The position numbers and the translations under genes are program-made. The notes below the pieces were generated by a model. The model saw nothing but the letters and a program-made list of their open reading frames with translations, searched no databases and had not been told where the DNA came from. 53,126 bases of DNA from Candidatus Hydrogenedentota bacterium (lineage in GTDB: Bacteria; Hydrogenedentota; Hydrogenedentia; Hydrogenedentales; CAILVY01), in contig JAKQOG010000072.1 of the NCBI GenBank assembly GCA_029565395.1, positions 1 through 53,126 on the forward strand, given 5' to 3'. Below, one piece after another: positions 8,901 to 17,190 of the stretch (its first letter is position 1; each line of letters opens with the position of its first letter).

Positions 8901-9381
8901 CTTCGGGGATTTGTTTGAGAGTGCTGACACTCCCCGCACCATTAGGATCCACCAGTGAGATGCTGTCGGAGAATGTATTGACTGCTGCGAAGCGGCCATC
9001 CGGAAGTGCGGTAATGGATACGGGCCCATCCCCGGTTGGAAGCGTGGCATAAACGGAAAGTTCGGGGAGCCTTATCAGGGTGATGGAGTTGTCCAAACGG
9101 TTTGCACATGCCAGGGTTTTTGTGTCGCGGGATAAGGCCAGTGCCACCGGGCCCCGGCCTACGCGGATGGTATTGGCACGGATACGCGATTGGAGGGGAT
9201 ATACCCAGATTTCATCCCTGTTATGGACGGCCATGTACACGAGACCGGCTTCGGTGTCAATCACCGCATCGCGAAATTGCACGCGGTCCGTCATTACCCG
9301 GAAAGGTGATTGCGCCACAGCACCGGCGGCAACCATAAGGAGTAAACTTACGCCAATAATTGCTTTATGATATCGGTTCAT
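5929..9381 (-). CDS. LptD/OstA-like outer-membrane assembly protein fused to an N-terminal beta-propeller
   Basis: 1150 aa from the ATG at 9381, which I prefer to an in-frame TTG at 9393 with no ribosome site. A signal peptide covers about 1-24 (IIGVSLLLMVAAGAVAQ). About 30-300 form YncE/YVTN-like propeller blades (VYMAVHNRDEIWVYPL, RDTKTLACANRLDNSITLI). About 310-390 is a Lys/Pro-rich linker. About 425-600 is an OstA/LptA-type jelly-roll (FRADSLTKKDQTGEFHVEGN, RFTADAVTYWM). The remainder has LptD-barrel features: alternating polar and aromatic strands, a late conserved-looking IPQYDALDNIHGRLRV segment, and a C-terminal charged strand. Role by family: insertion of lipopolysaccharide into the outer membrane. 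It is longer than the usual 750-900 aa because of the propeller. No LptE is seen nearby. Confidence 0.82.
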   Translation of the reverse strand: MNRYHKAIIGVSLLLMVAAGAVAQSPFRVMTDRVQFRDAVIDTEAGLVYMAVHNRDEIWVYPLQSRIRANTIRVGRGPVALALSRDTKTLACANRLDNSITLIRLPELSVYATLPTGDGPVSITALPDGRFAAVNTFSDSISLVDPNGAGSVSTLKQIPEVPIGIAATEEFLGVIGRTEAAISIFPLATLSAPDRIPLDETPTTLVALPKNTFAVASASGISLVDAKTRKVTARNGFIALDLCADQDSIYALNEKTIVKLDAALDEVETLELYAPATRLTVHNKQFLAMTPKLKACQYWDSLSAPPTPEEIALAQPPEKIKTEKETEIKAVTTPIALSKPPAPPAIAPTAPKSRTKETVPPPKPGETPAPIARPSASPLDRMSKRTITDVFREPTEFGSLESGFEPPDYTNPLRDVECDKMVQDIKNGITHMEHNVRLRLGNMLFRADSLTKKDQTGEFHVEGNVSVDQESSRFTADAVTYWMPQEKDVPPPLPIEPKLGEQDEAKRRLSLGRVQAANVHLIEPSRELLAEQVEYNFATAQGTFTNVQGRVGIYYFAAETLTITGPQSFSAQQMWVTTCDKPKPHYKIRMKDFVVENGKTLSGTHARLQFGNVNTPLWAPKWKSGDPEHPWNVDFRTGRSAELGYYFDTGMRFNVTPGIRIGPRLFPTEKEGVAGGIDLDYDFMNNPASPLFSTSGEAHGLLSTKGRGFGHWYHRYEYSDDLVLRTQVEYWEDEEAYKDFYYEQYKHRTQPRDFLNLTYRQPEYLATATIRPNIHSWVSETERLPEATFHLIDRQIARNLYVSYDAAAGYDQREQKGDSGGRLANVSRLTYDWNIHEAINIAPFFEVQANSYFTDRMENEDLDAENGIALAGTAGLTAQTRFHRIYSGFWGFSDFKHLVVPSVSLSFRPDVLSNLNYIPQYDALDNIHGRLRVESKLDNLFFGRDAKSKQTWQVLRLTLYQGNDLWNEMAITEDYEAEIDFRPRAFYGYQLAAERHKENQDKAPYFPEIRRTFYQWYEEVFGKPWSENAEIELNSSYGDYNRILTQVYYDDTPLGGRLYSRVGFAYTQTGSKKYNEDILYGVGYKLGENWTLGFEHVFDLAEASLRTQTYEIRRVLHCWEAGIRLRKRESGLDINFTVNIKAFPGTKIRL

Positions 9382-9400
9382 TCCATTTCTCAAGGGTCAT

Positions 9401-9703
9401 TCATTTCCCCGGCACTATAAACCAAAAAGCGGCCACGCGTTTGCTGGACCGTTTATCACTGGGTATTTCGCTGGGTCTAATTATACGTTGTTCCGCAGGG
9501 ATTTCCACGTTTGAGGTTTCATTGCTGGCGGCAGCCGCCGTTTGAGACAGCGATGGTTGTGGTGTGTCCTGCGGTTCGACGCTTTTTTGAGTGTCGGCGC
9601 TGGCAGGTGGAGGCAATTCCGTAGCCTTGACATTTGTACCCTGCTGTTGCGCGAAAGCGGCGCCAGCGCATAAAAGGATTATTGCAAACAGGATTCTCAA
9701 CAT
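9401..9703 (-). CDS. small secreted protein of unknown function
   Basis: 100 aa. The ATG at 9703 starts a clear signal peptide (MLRILFAIILLCAGAAFAQQ) and follows GGAG at good spacing. The mature part is short, Pro/Ser/Thr/Glu-rich and probably disordered, ending in a more hydrophobic KRVAAFWFIVPGK. The start overlaps the end of the PfkB gene by 7 bases, which suggests translational coupling, and the LptD-like gene starts 19 bases after its stop. It may accompany LptD in the periplasm, but it does not look like LptE (no lipobox). Function unknown. Confidence 0.7.
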   Translation of the reverse strand: MLRILFAIILLCAGAAFAQQQGTNVKATELPPPASADTQKSVEPQDTPQPSLSQTAAAASNETSNVEIPAEQRIIRPSEIPSDKRSSKRVAAFWFIVPGK

Positions 9704-10635
9704 GATCCGGTCTCCATAAAGGCCAGCGTAGCGTCGAGGGAGTGTATGGCCTCCGCGCCGCCCATGCATTGTACAGTCAAGCCTCCCACAGCGTTTGCCA
9801 GCCGTCCGCAGCGGAGCAACTCCCAGCCGTTGAGGTATCCGTATAAAAATCCGCCGCAGGCGGCGTCTCCTGCACCTGTGGTGTCCACAACATTCACTTT
9901 ATGGGCTGGGATAGAATGGGCTGCCTGGCTGTTTTTTACATAGAGCCCATCGCCGCCCATTTTTACTACCACGGTTTCCACCCCATACGAACGATAAAAA
10001 TCGGCGATATCTTCTGGTTTTTTTTTGCCGGTATAGTGCTGCGCCTCCTCCAAACTGGAGAAAACGATATCCAGGTGGGGGAGAGAAGGCTCAATCAGGG
10101 GTAACCAGATGCCTTTGCCATCATAACAGGTGTCCATGGATGTTTTAACGCCCAGAGAACGCGCTTTTTTAAATACTCTCCCCATGGGCTCTCCATCCAG
10201 TTGCGGGGTAATTGCGGGACCACCCCAATGCAGGATTTTCGAGGCCGCAATCACGTCGAAGTCGAGATCTTCTTCGCAGGTTAACGCGGTAGTTCCAAGG
10301 TGGTGCAGGAAAGTACGTTCGCCGTCTTCGCTAATCAATACGACCGTGGCGGAGGAGTGGCAATTTGGATCACGCCGAACGCCTTCGGTGTTCACCCCTG
10401 CCGACTGCAGGGCGCTCAGAATATAATCGCCGAAGCTATCCAGGCCCAGACGTCCCACAAAGGCTGAGGCGCCGCCCAGTTTGCTCAGTACGGCGGCAGT
10501 CACGGCGGCCAGGCCGCCAAGATGTATTTCCAGCGTGGGCACCAGTGCGAGCGCTCCGCGTTTGGGCAGTGTTTCCACCGGACGCACCATGACGTCCGCA
10601 CAAACGACTCCCACAGTAACTAAATCAAACGGCAT
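9697..10635 (-). CDS. PfkB-family carbohydrate kinase
   Basis: 312 aa, normal for ribokinase-type kinases. The N-terminus has VTVGVVCADVMV and the glycine pair of the sugar-binding region (HLGGLAAVTA, about 38-47). The C-terminal signature DTTGAGDAACGGFLYGYL (251-268) carries the catalytic Asp at D257 and the anion hole. By family it phosphorylates a sugar or nucleoside hydroxyl with ATP in the cytoplasm; the substrate is undetermined. It is first in a four-gene minus-strand run (PfkB, small secreted protein, LptD-like, M20). A palindrome TGAGT-GG-ACTCA (10665-10676) upstream could be an operator. A TATACT -10-like box lies about 50-60 bases upstream without a strong -35. Confidence 0.9.
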   Translation of the reverse strand: MPFDLVTVGVVCADVMVRPVETLPKRGALALVPTLEIHLGGLAAVTAAVLSKLGGASAFVGRLGLDSFGDYILSALQSAGVNTEGVRRDPNCHSSATVVLISEDGERTFLHHLGTTALTCEEDLDFDVIAASKILHWGGPAITPQLDGEPMGRVFKKARSLGVKTSMDTCYDGKGIWLPLIEPSLPHLDIVFSSLEEAQHYTGKKKPEDIADFYRSYGVETVVVKMGGDGLYVKNSQAAHSIPAHKVNVVDTTGAGDAACGGFLYGYLNGWELLRCGRLANAVGGLTVQCMGGAEAIHSLDATLAFMETGSC

Positions 10636-10783
10636 ATCTACAACCCTTTGTTAGCGGTTGTTCCTGAGTGGACTCATCTGGCGGAAGTATAGCAATGGAA
10701 AGCATCGAGCGCAAAATAAATATTGAAAAAGGGGAGGTCCATTTTGCACTCTTCTTCATATAAGGCAATTATCAGGAGGCCGT

Positions 10784-13597
10784 ATGAAAACGATTTTTAT
10801 GAAAAAGGTCTGTCTGGTCGCAGTGTTGGCCGGGTTGATGTCGGCATCAGGGGCATGGGGGGACATCACCCATGAGCAATTGACCCAGTTTCTCAATGCG
10901 GACGTTGATGCGTGGCGCTGGCATTTTGGGGAGGCGTCCGGCGCGGAACAGCCAGGGTTTGATGATTCCCAGTGGCAACAGGTAACGCTGGGGTTCCAGT
11001 GGTACCCGCATGATTCCTCGGGTTGGTTTCGAACACGGATCACGATTCCAGACGTTATCAATGGGATTTCCACGAAAGGCGCGGTAATTCGCATGAAGGC
11101 GGGCGTTGACAACGGGGCCAAGGCGTATGTGAATGGGGAGCTCAAGCAGGAGTTTGAGTGGGCCAAGGGCGATTTTGTTCTGACGGACAATGCAGAACCG
11201 GGAGAAGTCATTGTTGTCGCACTGCACGCCGTGAATCGTCCCGGCATGGGAAGTCTTTATCAGGCCTATTTGGTGAATGGCGCAGGGGAGGCCATGGTGG
11301 AGGCATTGCGCGGGCTGCTGAAAGAATTTGAAGCCGCCGTGGAAGATGGCCCTTATGTGCCTGTGGAGGAAGCGGCACATTGGCGTACACGGGTGCAGGA
11401 GGCGATGCAGTCGCTCGATCTGGATGCCTATCGGTCCTGCCAACGTGAAACATTTCTTTCTTCCGTGGAAAGGGCGCGCAGGATGTTGCAATCGGACCGA
11501 GTGACCCTGGAGACACGGCTGGAGCAAACAGGAGGACAACTGACCGTATTACAGGATAAAATCCGTCAACGGAACGAAGCGGGGCAACCTGTACCCTATC
11601 AATCGCTTGATGCGCGGGTGGTGGAGAGCTATCTCCAGTATGTGCGCGATGATCTCGCGGACCCGCAATTTACCCATCAACTTCGCGGTTTGAAAGCAGC
11701 CGCCTATATTGAACGTCTCTGCGCCAATGCCCTTCTTGAAATCGAAAAACCCTCCATGGTTGTGCCGCAAAATACGACCGTATCCTGTTCTGTTCGTGAC
11801 GGTGCATTTTGGCAAAAAGACCGGCCCGTGTATTTCACCGGAGTGGGGCATTTTGGGCAGGTGAAGCATGACATTCCCATTCTGAATGATTATGGTCTAA
11901 ACATCATCCAGATCGAGATGGGGCCTCGAAACGGTTTGCCTGATCCCGAGACGGTGGATCTCAATGCAATTCGGGAGAACGTTGTTCAATGGCTGGACAC
12001 GGCCGCGGAACACCAAGTGGCGGTGAATTTGTTGATTTCACCGCACTATTTTCCTCAATGGGCGATCGATGCCGATCCCGCCCACACGCAGTGCGGGGAA
12101 GGATTTATAAAATTCTGCATTGAAGCGCCGAATACTCGTATTGTGATGGAGAAATGGCTGGACGCGCTTATGCCGCTGATCGCTCACCATCCCGCGCTGC
12201 ACAGCATCTGCCTTTCCAACGAACCGCAATACCGGGGTAAATGCGCCTATGAACGTGCGCAATTTCAGGCATGGCTGAAAGAGAAATGGGGGAATATTCA
12301 GAACGTCAACAGGGCCTATGACACACATTTTCGGGGTTTTGATGATGTTGAACCGCCCAAAGATGCCTCTTCGGGGTATGGATTGTTTTTTGATGCATGC
12401 CGCTTCAATCAGGAGCGGTTTCTGGCATTTCATGAGATGCTTCGTAATCGTATACGCCGGTATGATCCGGAGACGCCGGTGCATGTGAAGATCATGTCGC
12501 ATGCGTTTGAAGATCCCGGACGGTTTGAGGTGGGCATCGACTATGAGCAGTTTAATCAGGTGGATCGCATTGCCGGGAATGACTGTGTTTACGGGTTCAA
12601 TGGCGCCAAACCGGGCGCCTATGCGTGTGACTGGCTGAATATGGCCATGAATTATACATTGCAGCATTGCACAGCGCCGGACAGCCCGATTTTCAATTCG
12701 GAGAATCATCTGATTCCGGATGGCGATGCGCGGTATATGCCGGAAGCATATATCCGCACGGTTTATTGGCATGAGGCGCTTCATGGGCAGGGCGCCACTA
12801 CGACATGGGTATGGGAACGGGCGCAGGAAGGGGATTTTTCGGAAAACATCCTTACCCGCGCGAATTGTGTGCGGGCGTTGGGGCGTGTAGCGCTCGATTT
12901 GAACCGTCTTGCGCCGGAAATACATGCGCTCAGCCGCGCGAAAGCGGATGTTGCCATTTTATACGCCTATTCTTCATTGCTGCCTTCCATGGAATATGTT
13001 CAGGAAGCGAAGGCGGCGTTTGAGGGAGCGTATTTCAGCGATGCCGTGTGTGACTTTGTTACAGAGCGTCAAATAGCGGCGGGCGCATTGACGCGGTACA
13101 AACTGGTGATTGTTCCGCATGCCACAAACGCCCCTGGCGCGGTTGTAAGCGGATTTCAGAAGTATATTGATGGGGGAGGCGTTGTGATGACCGTGGGACC
13201 GTGCTTCGTTTGTGATGAATATGGAAAGCCCCGGACACAGGGCCTTAAACAAGGTGGAGCCGGCAGGCTGGTGCTTTATCCGGACACGCTTTCTCCGTGT
13301 GCCTACCGGGATATACTTGACCGTTTGTTGAAGGAAATAGGCGTTGTGCGGCCGATTCGTCTTGAGGGGGCATACCAGGAAGCGGTTTGGGGGGTAAATC
13401 TACGGGCGGTTCAACATCAAGGGAAATGGCTGGTGAGTTTATTGAATCTGACCCGGGAACCCAGGCAACTATGCCTGAAGATGAATGCGCCGGTTCAAGG
13501 GGGCATGGATCTTGTGCATAACCAGGAATGCCGTTTCCCATTGCAGGCGATGCCGATGGATCCTGTATTGATTGCACTGGATATTTTTGAAAGATGA
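10784..13597 (+). CDS. secreted GH42-like glycosidase (clan GH-A beta-galactosidase type)
   Basis: 937 aa, with AGGAGG ahead of the ATG and a signal peptide (MKTIFMKKVCLVAVLAGLMSASGAWG). About 45-165 is a jelly-roll sugar-binding domain like that of GH2 (FDDSQWQQVTLGFQWYP). A helical insertion runs to about 320. A TIM barrel spans about 340-700, with acid/base candidate E480 in CLSNEPQY and nucleophile candidate E640 in IFNSEN. From about 720 to 830 there is an amidotransferase-like trimerisation fold (VAILYAYSSLLPSMEYV), as in GH42. A C-terminal strand domain follows. It should hydrolyse beta-linked galactosides or related sugars outside the cytoplasm. Exact specificity cannot be told, and a new clan GH-A family is possible. 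Confidence 0.85.
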   Translation: MKTIFMKKVCLVAVLAGLMSASGAWGDITHEQLTQFLNADVDAWRWHFGEASGAEQPGFDDSQWQQVTLGFQWYPHDSSGWFRTRITIPDVINGISTKGAVIRMKAGVDNGAKAYVNGELKQEFEWAKGDFVLTDNAEPGEVIVVALHAVNRPGMGSLYQAYLVNGAGEAMVEALRGLLKEFEAAVEDGPYVPVEEAAHWRTRVQEAMQSLDLDAYRSCQRETFLSSVERARRMLQSDRVTLETRLEQTGGQLTVLQDKIRQRNEAGQPVPYQSLDARVVESYLQYVRDDLADPQFTHQLRGLKAAAYIERLCANALLEIEKPSMVVPQNTTVSCSVRDGAFWQKDRPVYFTGVGHFGQVKHDIPILNDYGLNIIQIEMGPRNGLPDPETVDLNAIRENVVQWLDTAAEHQVAVNLLISPHYFPQWAIDADPAHTQCGEGFIKFCIEAPNTRIVMEKWLDALMPLIAHHPALHSICLSNEPQYRGKCAYERAQFQAWLKEKWGNIQNVNRAYDTHFRGFDDVEPPKDASSGYGLFFDACRFNQERFLAFHEMLRNRIRRYDPETPVHVKIMSHAFEDPGRFEVGIDYEQFNQVDRIAGNDCVYGFNGAKPGAYACDWLNMAMNYTLQHCTAPDSPIFNSENHLIPDGDARYMPEAYIRTVYWHEALHGQGATTTWVWERAQEGDFSENILTRANCVRALGRVALDLNRLAPEIHALSRAKADVAILYAYSSLLPSMEYVQEAKAAFEGAYFSDAVCDFVTERQIAAGALTRYKLVIVPHATNAPGAVVSGFQKYIDGGGVVMTVGPCFVCDEYGKPRTQGLKQGGAGRLVLYPDTLSPCAYRDILDRLLKEIGVVRPIRLEGAYQEAVWGVNLRAVQHQGKWLVSLLNLTREPRQLCLKMNAPVQGGMDLVHNQECRFPLQAMPMDPVLIALDIFER

Positions 13598-13660
13598 GGC
13601 GCAGAATTACCGGATATTCCAACTGCCTCATGTTTTGTGGGGAGTATGGGTGCTTGCAGG

Positions 13661-15277
13661 ATGGTGAATGACATGGTTTCCAAAGAAAATAGCCACGCAA
13701 AACACGCCTGGCTGGGGGTTGGTCTGATCCTGTTGCTGGTACTGCTATATGGCGCCGTGCTGCTGTACACCCGTTGGTTATGTGATGATGCCTTCATTAC
13801 GTTCCGTGTGGTGGACAATTTTGTCCACGGTTATGGATTGCGTTGGAACGTGGTGGAACGGGTGCAGGTATACACGCATCCCCTATGGATGCTTTTGCTG
13901 ACGGTGGTATATTTTTTCAGCCATGAGGTTATGTATACGCCAATAGCGCTAAACATTGTTTTTTCTCTTGCCGCGGTGTTAATTCTTGGTTTTGGAATTG
14001 CACGGACAACGCTGGGATCAATTTTTGCTTTGATTGTCCTGACGATCTCCCGTGCTTTTGTGGATTATTCCACCTCCGGACTCGAAAATCCGCTGACGTA
14101 TTTTATTCTTGCATTGTTTTCCTGGGTTTACTTTCAGGAGGATAACAAACGGGGGAATATATTCTTATTATCGTTAGTGGCAGCCTTTGGCATGGTGAAT
14201 CGCATGGATACGGCGTTGTTTTTTTTCCCTGCGATGTTTTGGAGTTTTTGGCGCGCCCGTTCCCGCGCCACCTTTGGTTTTATGCTGTTGGGGCTAGTGC
14301 CTTTTTTCCTTTGGGAAGCTTTTTCGATGGTATATTATGGCTTTCCTTTTCCAAATTCCTACTATGCAAAGCTCGGCACCGGCATTCCTGCATGGGAGAA
14401 GATCCGCCAGGGGGGATATTATTTCCTGGATTCCCTGCACCGGGATCCCGTGACATTGTGCGTGTGCGCTGCTGGATTGTTGTTTCCCTTTGCACTGCGG
14501 CGTTGGAAGGATTCCGCCCTGGCGTTGGGGGTCTTGCTATATTTGGCGTATATCGTAAAAATTGGCGGAGATTTCATGAGCGGCCGTTTTTTCGCCGCAC
14601 CGTTATTTTGCGCGGTGTTGCTGTTGAGCCGTTTGCAGGCTCCGGGATTGGGATGGCGGTGGGCGCCGGGATTCGTCCTGGTCATCTCCCTTGCATTCAC
14701 CGTGCCGTGTTCCTCTTTGTTCAGCGGGAAAAGCGGCAAGCCTGTGGTTGGACAGAAAATAACCGAACATGGCATTACCGATAACCGCCGCATGCATGGA
14801 TTTTTTGAATCTCTTCATTTAAACGGCACCAAACACGCCGGTATTCCGTCAAAACAAGCCCACGAGGCCCGTCCGCCGATGCAGTGGGTGATAGCGGCTG
14901 GGGCCACCCCATTTCAAGGGGGGCCGAGCGTACACTATGTGGATATTCTGGCGTTGACGGATCCGTTGTTGGCCCGCTTGCCCGCGGTGGCCGATGTCCG
15001 GTGTTTGGTGGCGCATAATATACGAACCATCCCCGGAGGATATTTTGAAACGTTGTGTTCCGGGGAAAATCAGTTTGCCGACAAGCACTTAGGGGAGTTT
15101 TATGAACATCTCAGGGTAATTACACAGGATCCTGTTTTTTCTTGGGTGCGCTGGAAGACCATTGCGAGCATGAATATGGGCACGTTTAATGCCTTGATTG
15201 ATTTTACCACCTATCGGTTTTTTTCGGATAGTGACATTCCTGAAAGCCCTTGTCCCCCCGCGGATAGAGGAGAATAA
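13661..15277 (+). CDS. GT-C membrane glycosyltransferase, AftB/arabinofuranosyltransferase-like
   Basis: About 538 aa with some ten membrane helices and a soluble C-terminal domain (about 380-538). After helix 1 comes LCDDAFITFR, then DNFVHGYGLRWN and VQVYTHPLW. This chain of motifs is characteristic of AftB-type enzymes; the Asp pair is the expected catalytic/metal site. Family role: transfer of a pentose or other sugar from a polyprenyl-phosphate donor to a cell-envelope glycan on the outside of the inner membrane. The donor and acceptor here are unknown. Starts at 13637 (GTG), 13646, 13661 and 13673 are all in frame and none has an ideal ribosome site; 13661 is a compromise. It lies 63 bases after the glycosidase. 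Confidence 0.82.
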   Translation: MVNDMVSKENSHAKHAWLGVGLILLLVLLYGAVLLYTRWLCDDAFITFRVVDNFVHGYGLRWNVVERVQVYTHPLWMLLLTVVYFFSHEVMYTPIALNIVFSLAAVLILGFGIARTTLGSIFALIVLTISRAFVDYSTSGLENPLTYFILALFSWVYFQEDNKRGNIFLLSLVAAFGMVNRMDTALFFFPAMFWSFWRARSRATFGFMLLGLVPFFLWEAFSMVYYGFPFPNSYYAKLGTGIPAWEKIRQGGYYFLDSLHRDPVTLCVCAAGLLFPFALRRWKDSALALGVLLYLAYIVKIGGDFMSGRFFAAPLFCAVLLLSRLQAPGLGWRWAPGFVLVISLAFTVPCSSLFSGKSGKPVVGQKITEHGITDNRRMHGFFESLHLNGTKHAGIPSKQAHEARPPMQWVIAAGATPFQGGPSVHYVDILALTDPLLARLPAVADVRCLVAHNIRTIPGGYFETLCSGENQFADKHLGEFYEHLRVITQDPVFSWVRWKTIASMNMGTFNALIDFTTYRFFSDSDIPESPCPPADRGE

Positions 15278-15448
15278 AAACAGGGAACAGACACGGACCG
15301 GCACAGACGCACACGGAAGGCCCTAGCACGGGTATGCGCGGCAAGAGAAAGATCGGGATGCGGGCGGGCTTTTCATTTTAGTATAAAATACGTAAACTAT
15401 ACGACGAAGAAAATGCATGGCGCGGAACGCGTGGATTGGCAGGATAAG
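15278..15448. other. intergenic stretch with degenerate CACGGA-type repeat
   Basis: No gene is seen here. At about 15286-15317 there are imperfect copies of a CACGGAC/CACAGAC motif (ACACGGACCGGCACAGACGC). This looks like the remnant of a short dispersed repeat. No intrinsic terminator is evident. Confidence 0.35.
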
Positions 15449-15478
15449 TTGACGGTTTCCGGGAAGGCATGGTATTTT
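15449..15478 (+). promoter_or_regulatory. candidate sigma70 promoter for ridA
   Basis: TTGACG at 15449-15454, an 18-base spacer and TATTTT at 15473-15478. They lie 43 bases before the ridA ATG at 15521. The -35 is strong and the -10 weak. Confidence 0.38.
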
Positions 15479-15520
15479 TTAGAAAAAGCCGAGTGACGGG
15501 AAATATCATGAGGATGCAGC

Positions 15521-15910
15521 ATGAAAAAACGTTGTTTTGTTTCTCCGAATGGCGCCCCGGTTGCGGGGCCATATTCGCCTGCGGTTGCGGCGGGTAATTT
15601 ATTGTTTGTTTCAGGTCAAATCCCGATGGCGCGGGATGGAAGCGGGATTCGCCGTGGAACTATCGAGGAAGAAACACGGCAGTCGCTGGACAATCTGAAA
15701 GCCGTGCTGGAAGATGCCGGTTCGGGGTTGGCGCAGGTGGTGAAAGTTTCCGCCTTTTTGTTAGACATGAATGACTTTGCTGCGTTTAATCAGGTGTATA
15801 AGGAATACTTTCCGTCGGAATGCCCGGCGCGGATCTGTATTCAGGCAGGCCGCCTTCCCTTGGACAGCAAGGTGGAGGTGGAAGCCATCGCGATATTGCC
15901 CGAAGCGTAA
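15521..15910 (+). CDS. ridA: RidA/YjgF family enamine-imine deaminase
   Basis: 129 aa, the family length. Family hallmarks run through the whole chain: GPYSPAVAAGNLLFVSGQIP (16-35), NLKAVLEDAGSGLAQVVKVSAFL (58-80), and the active-site segment with Arg104 in CPARICIQ, then KVEVEAIA. The conserved Arg binds the carboxylate of the imine/enamine substrate. Role: hydrolysis of reactive 2-aminoacrylate-type intermediates from PLP enzymes, protecting the cell; it acts in the cytoplasm as a trimer. GAGGATG lies just upstream of the ATG. The TPR/protease gene starts 23 bases downstream. Confidence 0.95.
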   Translation: MKKRCFVSPNGAPVAGPYSPAVAAGNLLFVSGQIPMARDGSGIRRGTIEEETRQSLDNLKAVLEDAGSGLAQVVKVSAFLLDMNDFAAFNQVYKEYFPSECPARICIQAGRLPLDSKVEVEAIAILPEA

Positions 15911-15933
15911 AGCAGGAGTGACAGTCCGTTTTG

Positions 15934-17178
15934 ATGTATGGAATGAGGTACAGTCTGATTGTGATGGGATTGGCGGCGTGGACCGCGCTGGCCGCGGAAG
16001 TGCCGCAGGATCCGGTGGAATGCAACAATCTTGGGATTCAAGCATATAATGCGGGGCGGTTTGAAGAGTCGCTGAAGTGGTTTGAGCGGGCCTACCGGGA
16101 TGCGCGGGATAATGAGGTGGTTCGCCGCAACCTGTGCAATGCGCGTCAGGCCTTGGCGAACGAATTAGCCAAAAACAATAATCTGAGCGACGCCGTAAAA
16201 CAACTCAATCAGGCGATTGGCATTGATCCGGAGAATCCCGCGCCTTTGATTCAATTGGGCGCGTATTGTTTGCGCATGGATCGTGTCTCGGATGCAATAT
16301 TCCGTTTGGAAGAGGCCATCGAGTTGAAGCCCGGCGAACTGGACGCGCATGAACTGCTGGGCGAGGCGTATTACCGTGACAACGACATCCCCTCCGCTCG
16401 GGTGCAGTGGGATTATGTGCTGCAAATGGATCCGAACCGCAAGGAACTGAAGGAGCGTTATGACAAGGCTTTCCGCGAGGAGAGCGTGGAAACGGATTTC
16501 AACCGCGCAGGGTCGAGGCATTTCAAGATCAGTTATCCCAAGGGAATGACCTATCCGTTACGGGCACGTGTATTGAACATTCTTGAAGGCGCGTACTGGG
16601 ATATCGGGCGCAAGCTTGGGGGGATCTATCCGCCGCCGCCCATACAGGTAATAATTTATGATGCCACTCAGTTTTCCGAAGCCACGCAAATGGATGCCAA
16701 CATCGGCGCGGTATATGACGGGAAAATTCGCGCGCCCATGACCGATGATTCGGGGCAATCGCTGGTTGAAGAAGAACTCAAGCGCCGTCTGGTACATGAG
16801 TATGTTCACGTGGTGATTCGGCACCGGTGCGAAGACAAAGTGCCTTGGTGGCTGAATGAAGGGCTGGCCGAGACCTTGTCCAGGGAAATGGATGCTGGCG
16901 AGACGGAGATATTGCGGAAGGCGTATGCGGGGGGGGTAAACTTTCATCTAGCAGCCCTGGAAGCGCATCAGCTCAAGGCGTTGGGCCCCCAGGCATTACG
17001 GCTGGCCTATGCGCAATCTCATGCGACCGTTACGCTGCTGTGGAACCGGTTTGGGCAGAGCCGTATGCAGCCTTTCCTGGGGGATATTGCCGCAGGCATT
17101 GCACCGGAGGAAGCCCTGCGCCGGAATTATCGTAAAACCTACCTCAAACTTGAGGAGGAAGTAGAATCAAGTCTTTGA
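15934..17178 (+). CDS. secreted TPR protein with gluzincin (peptidase MA-like) domain
   Basis: 414 aa from the ATG at 15934 (an in-frame TTG directly precedes it). The signal peptide is about 1-23 (YSLIVMGLAAWTALAAE). Four or so TPR units occupy about 28-180 (NNLGIQAYNAGRFEESLKWFERAY). The C-terminal half is a metalloprotease of the peptidase_MA_2 type. It has the zinc motif HEYVH at 288-292 and the third-ligand segment WWLNEGLAE with E309. Role inferred: a periplasmic or surface zinc peptidase whose TPR part binds partners. The conserved residues are all present, so activity is plausible. The gene converges with the GGDEF gene, 12 bases away. Confidence 0.88.
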   Translation: MYGMRYSLIVMGLAAWTALAAEVPQDPVECNNLGIQAYNAGRFEESLKWFERAYRDARDNEVVRRNLCNARQALANELAKNNNLSDAVKQLNQAIGIDPENPAPLIQLGAYCLRMDRVSDAIFRLEEAIELKPGELDAHELLGEAYYRDNDIPSARVQWDYVLQMDPNRKELKERYDKAFREESVETDFNRAGSRHFKISYPKGMTYPLRARVLNILEGAYWDIGRKLGGIYPPPPIQVIIYDATQFSEATQMDANIGAVYDGKIRAPMTDDSGQSLVEEELKRRLVHEYVHVVIRHRCEDKVPWWLNEGLAETLSREMDAGETEILRKAYAGGVNFHLAALEAHQLKALGPQALRLAYAQSHATVTLLWNRFGQSRMQPFLGDIAAGIAPEEALRRNYRKTYLKLEEEVESSL

Positions 17179-17190
17179 TGTGTTGTCCTG

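Noticed and set aside
9382..9393. TTG start for the LptD-like protein
   Set aside because: No ribosome site; the ATG at 9381 begins the signal peptide properly.
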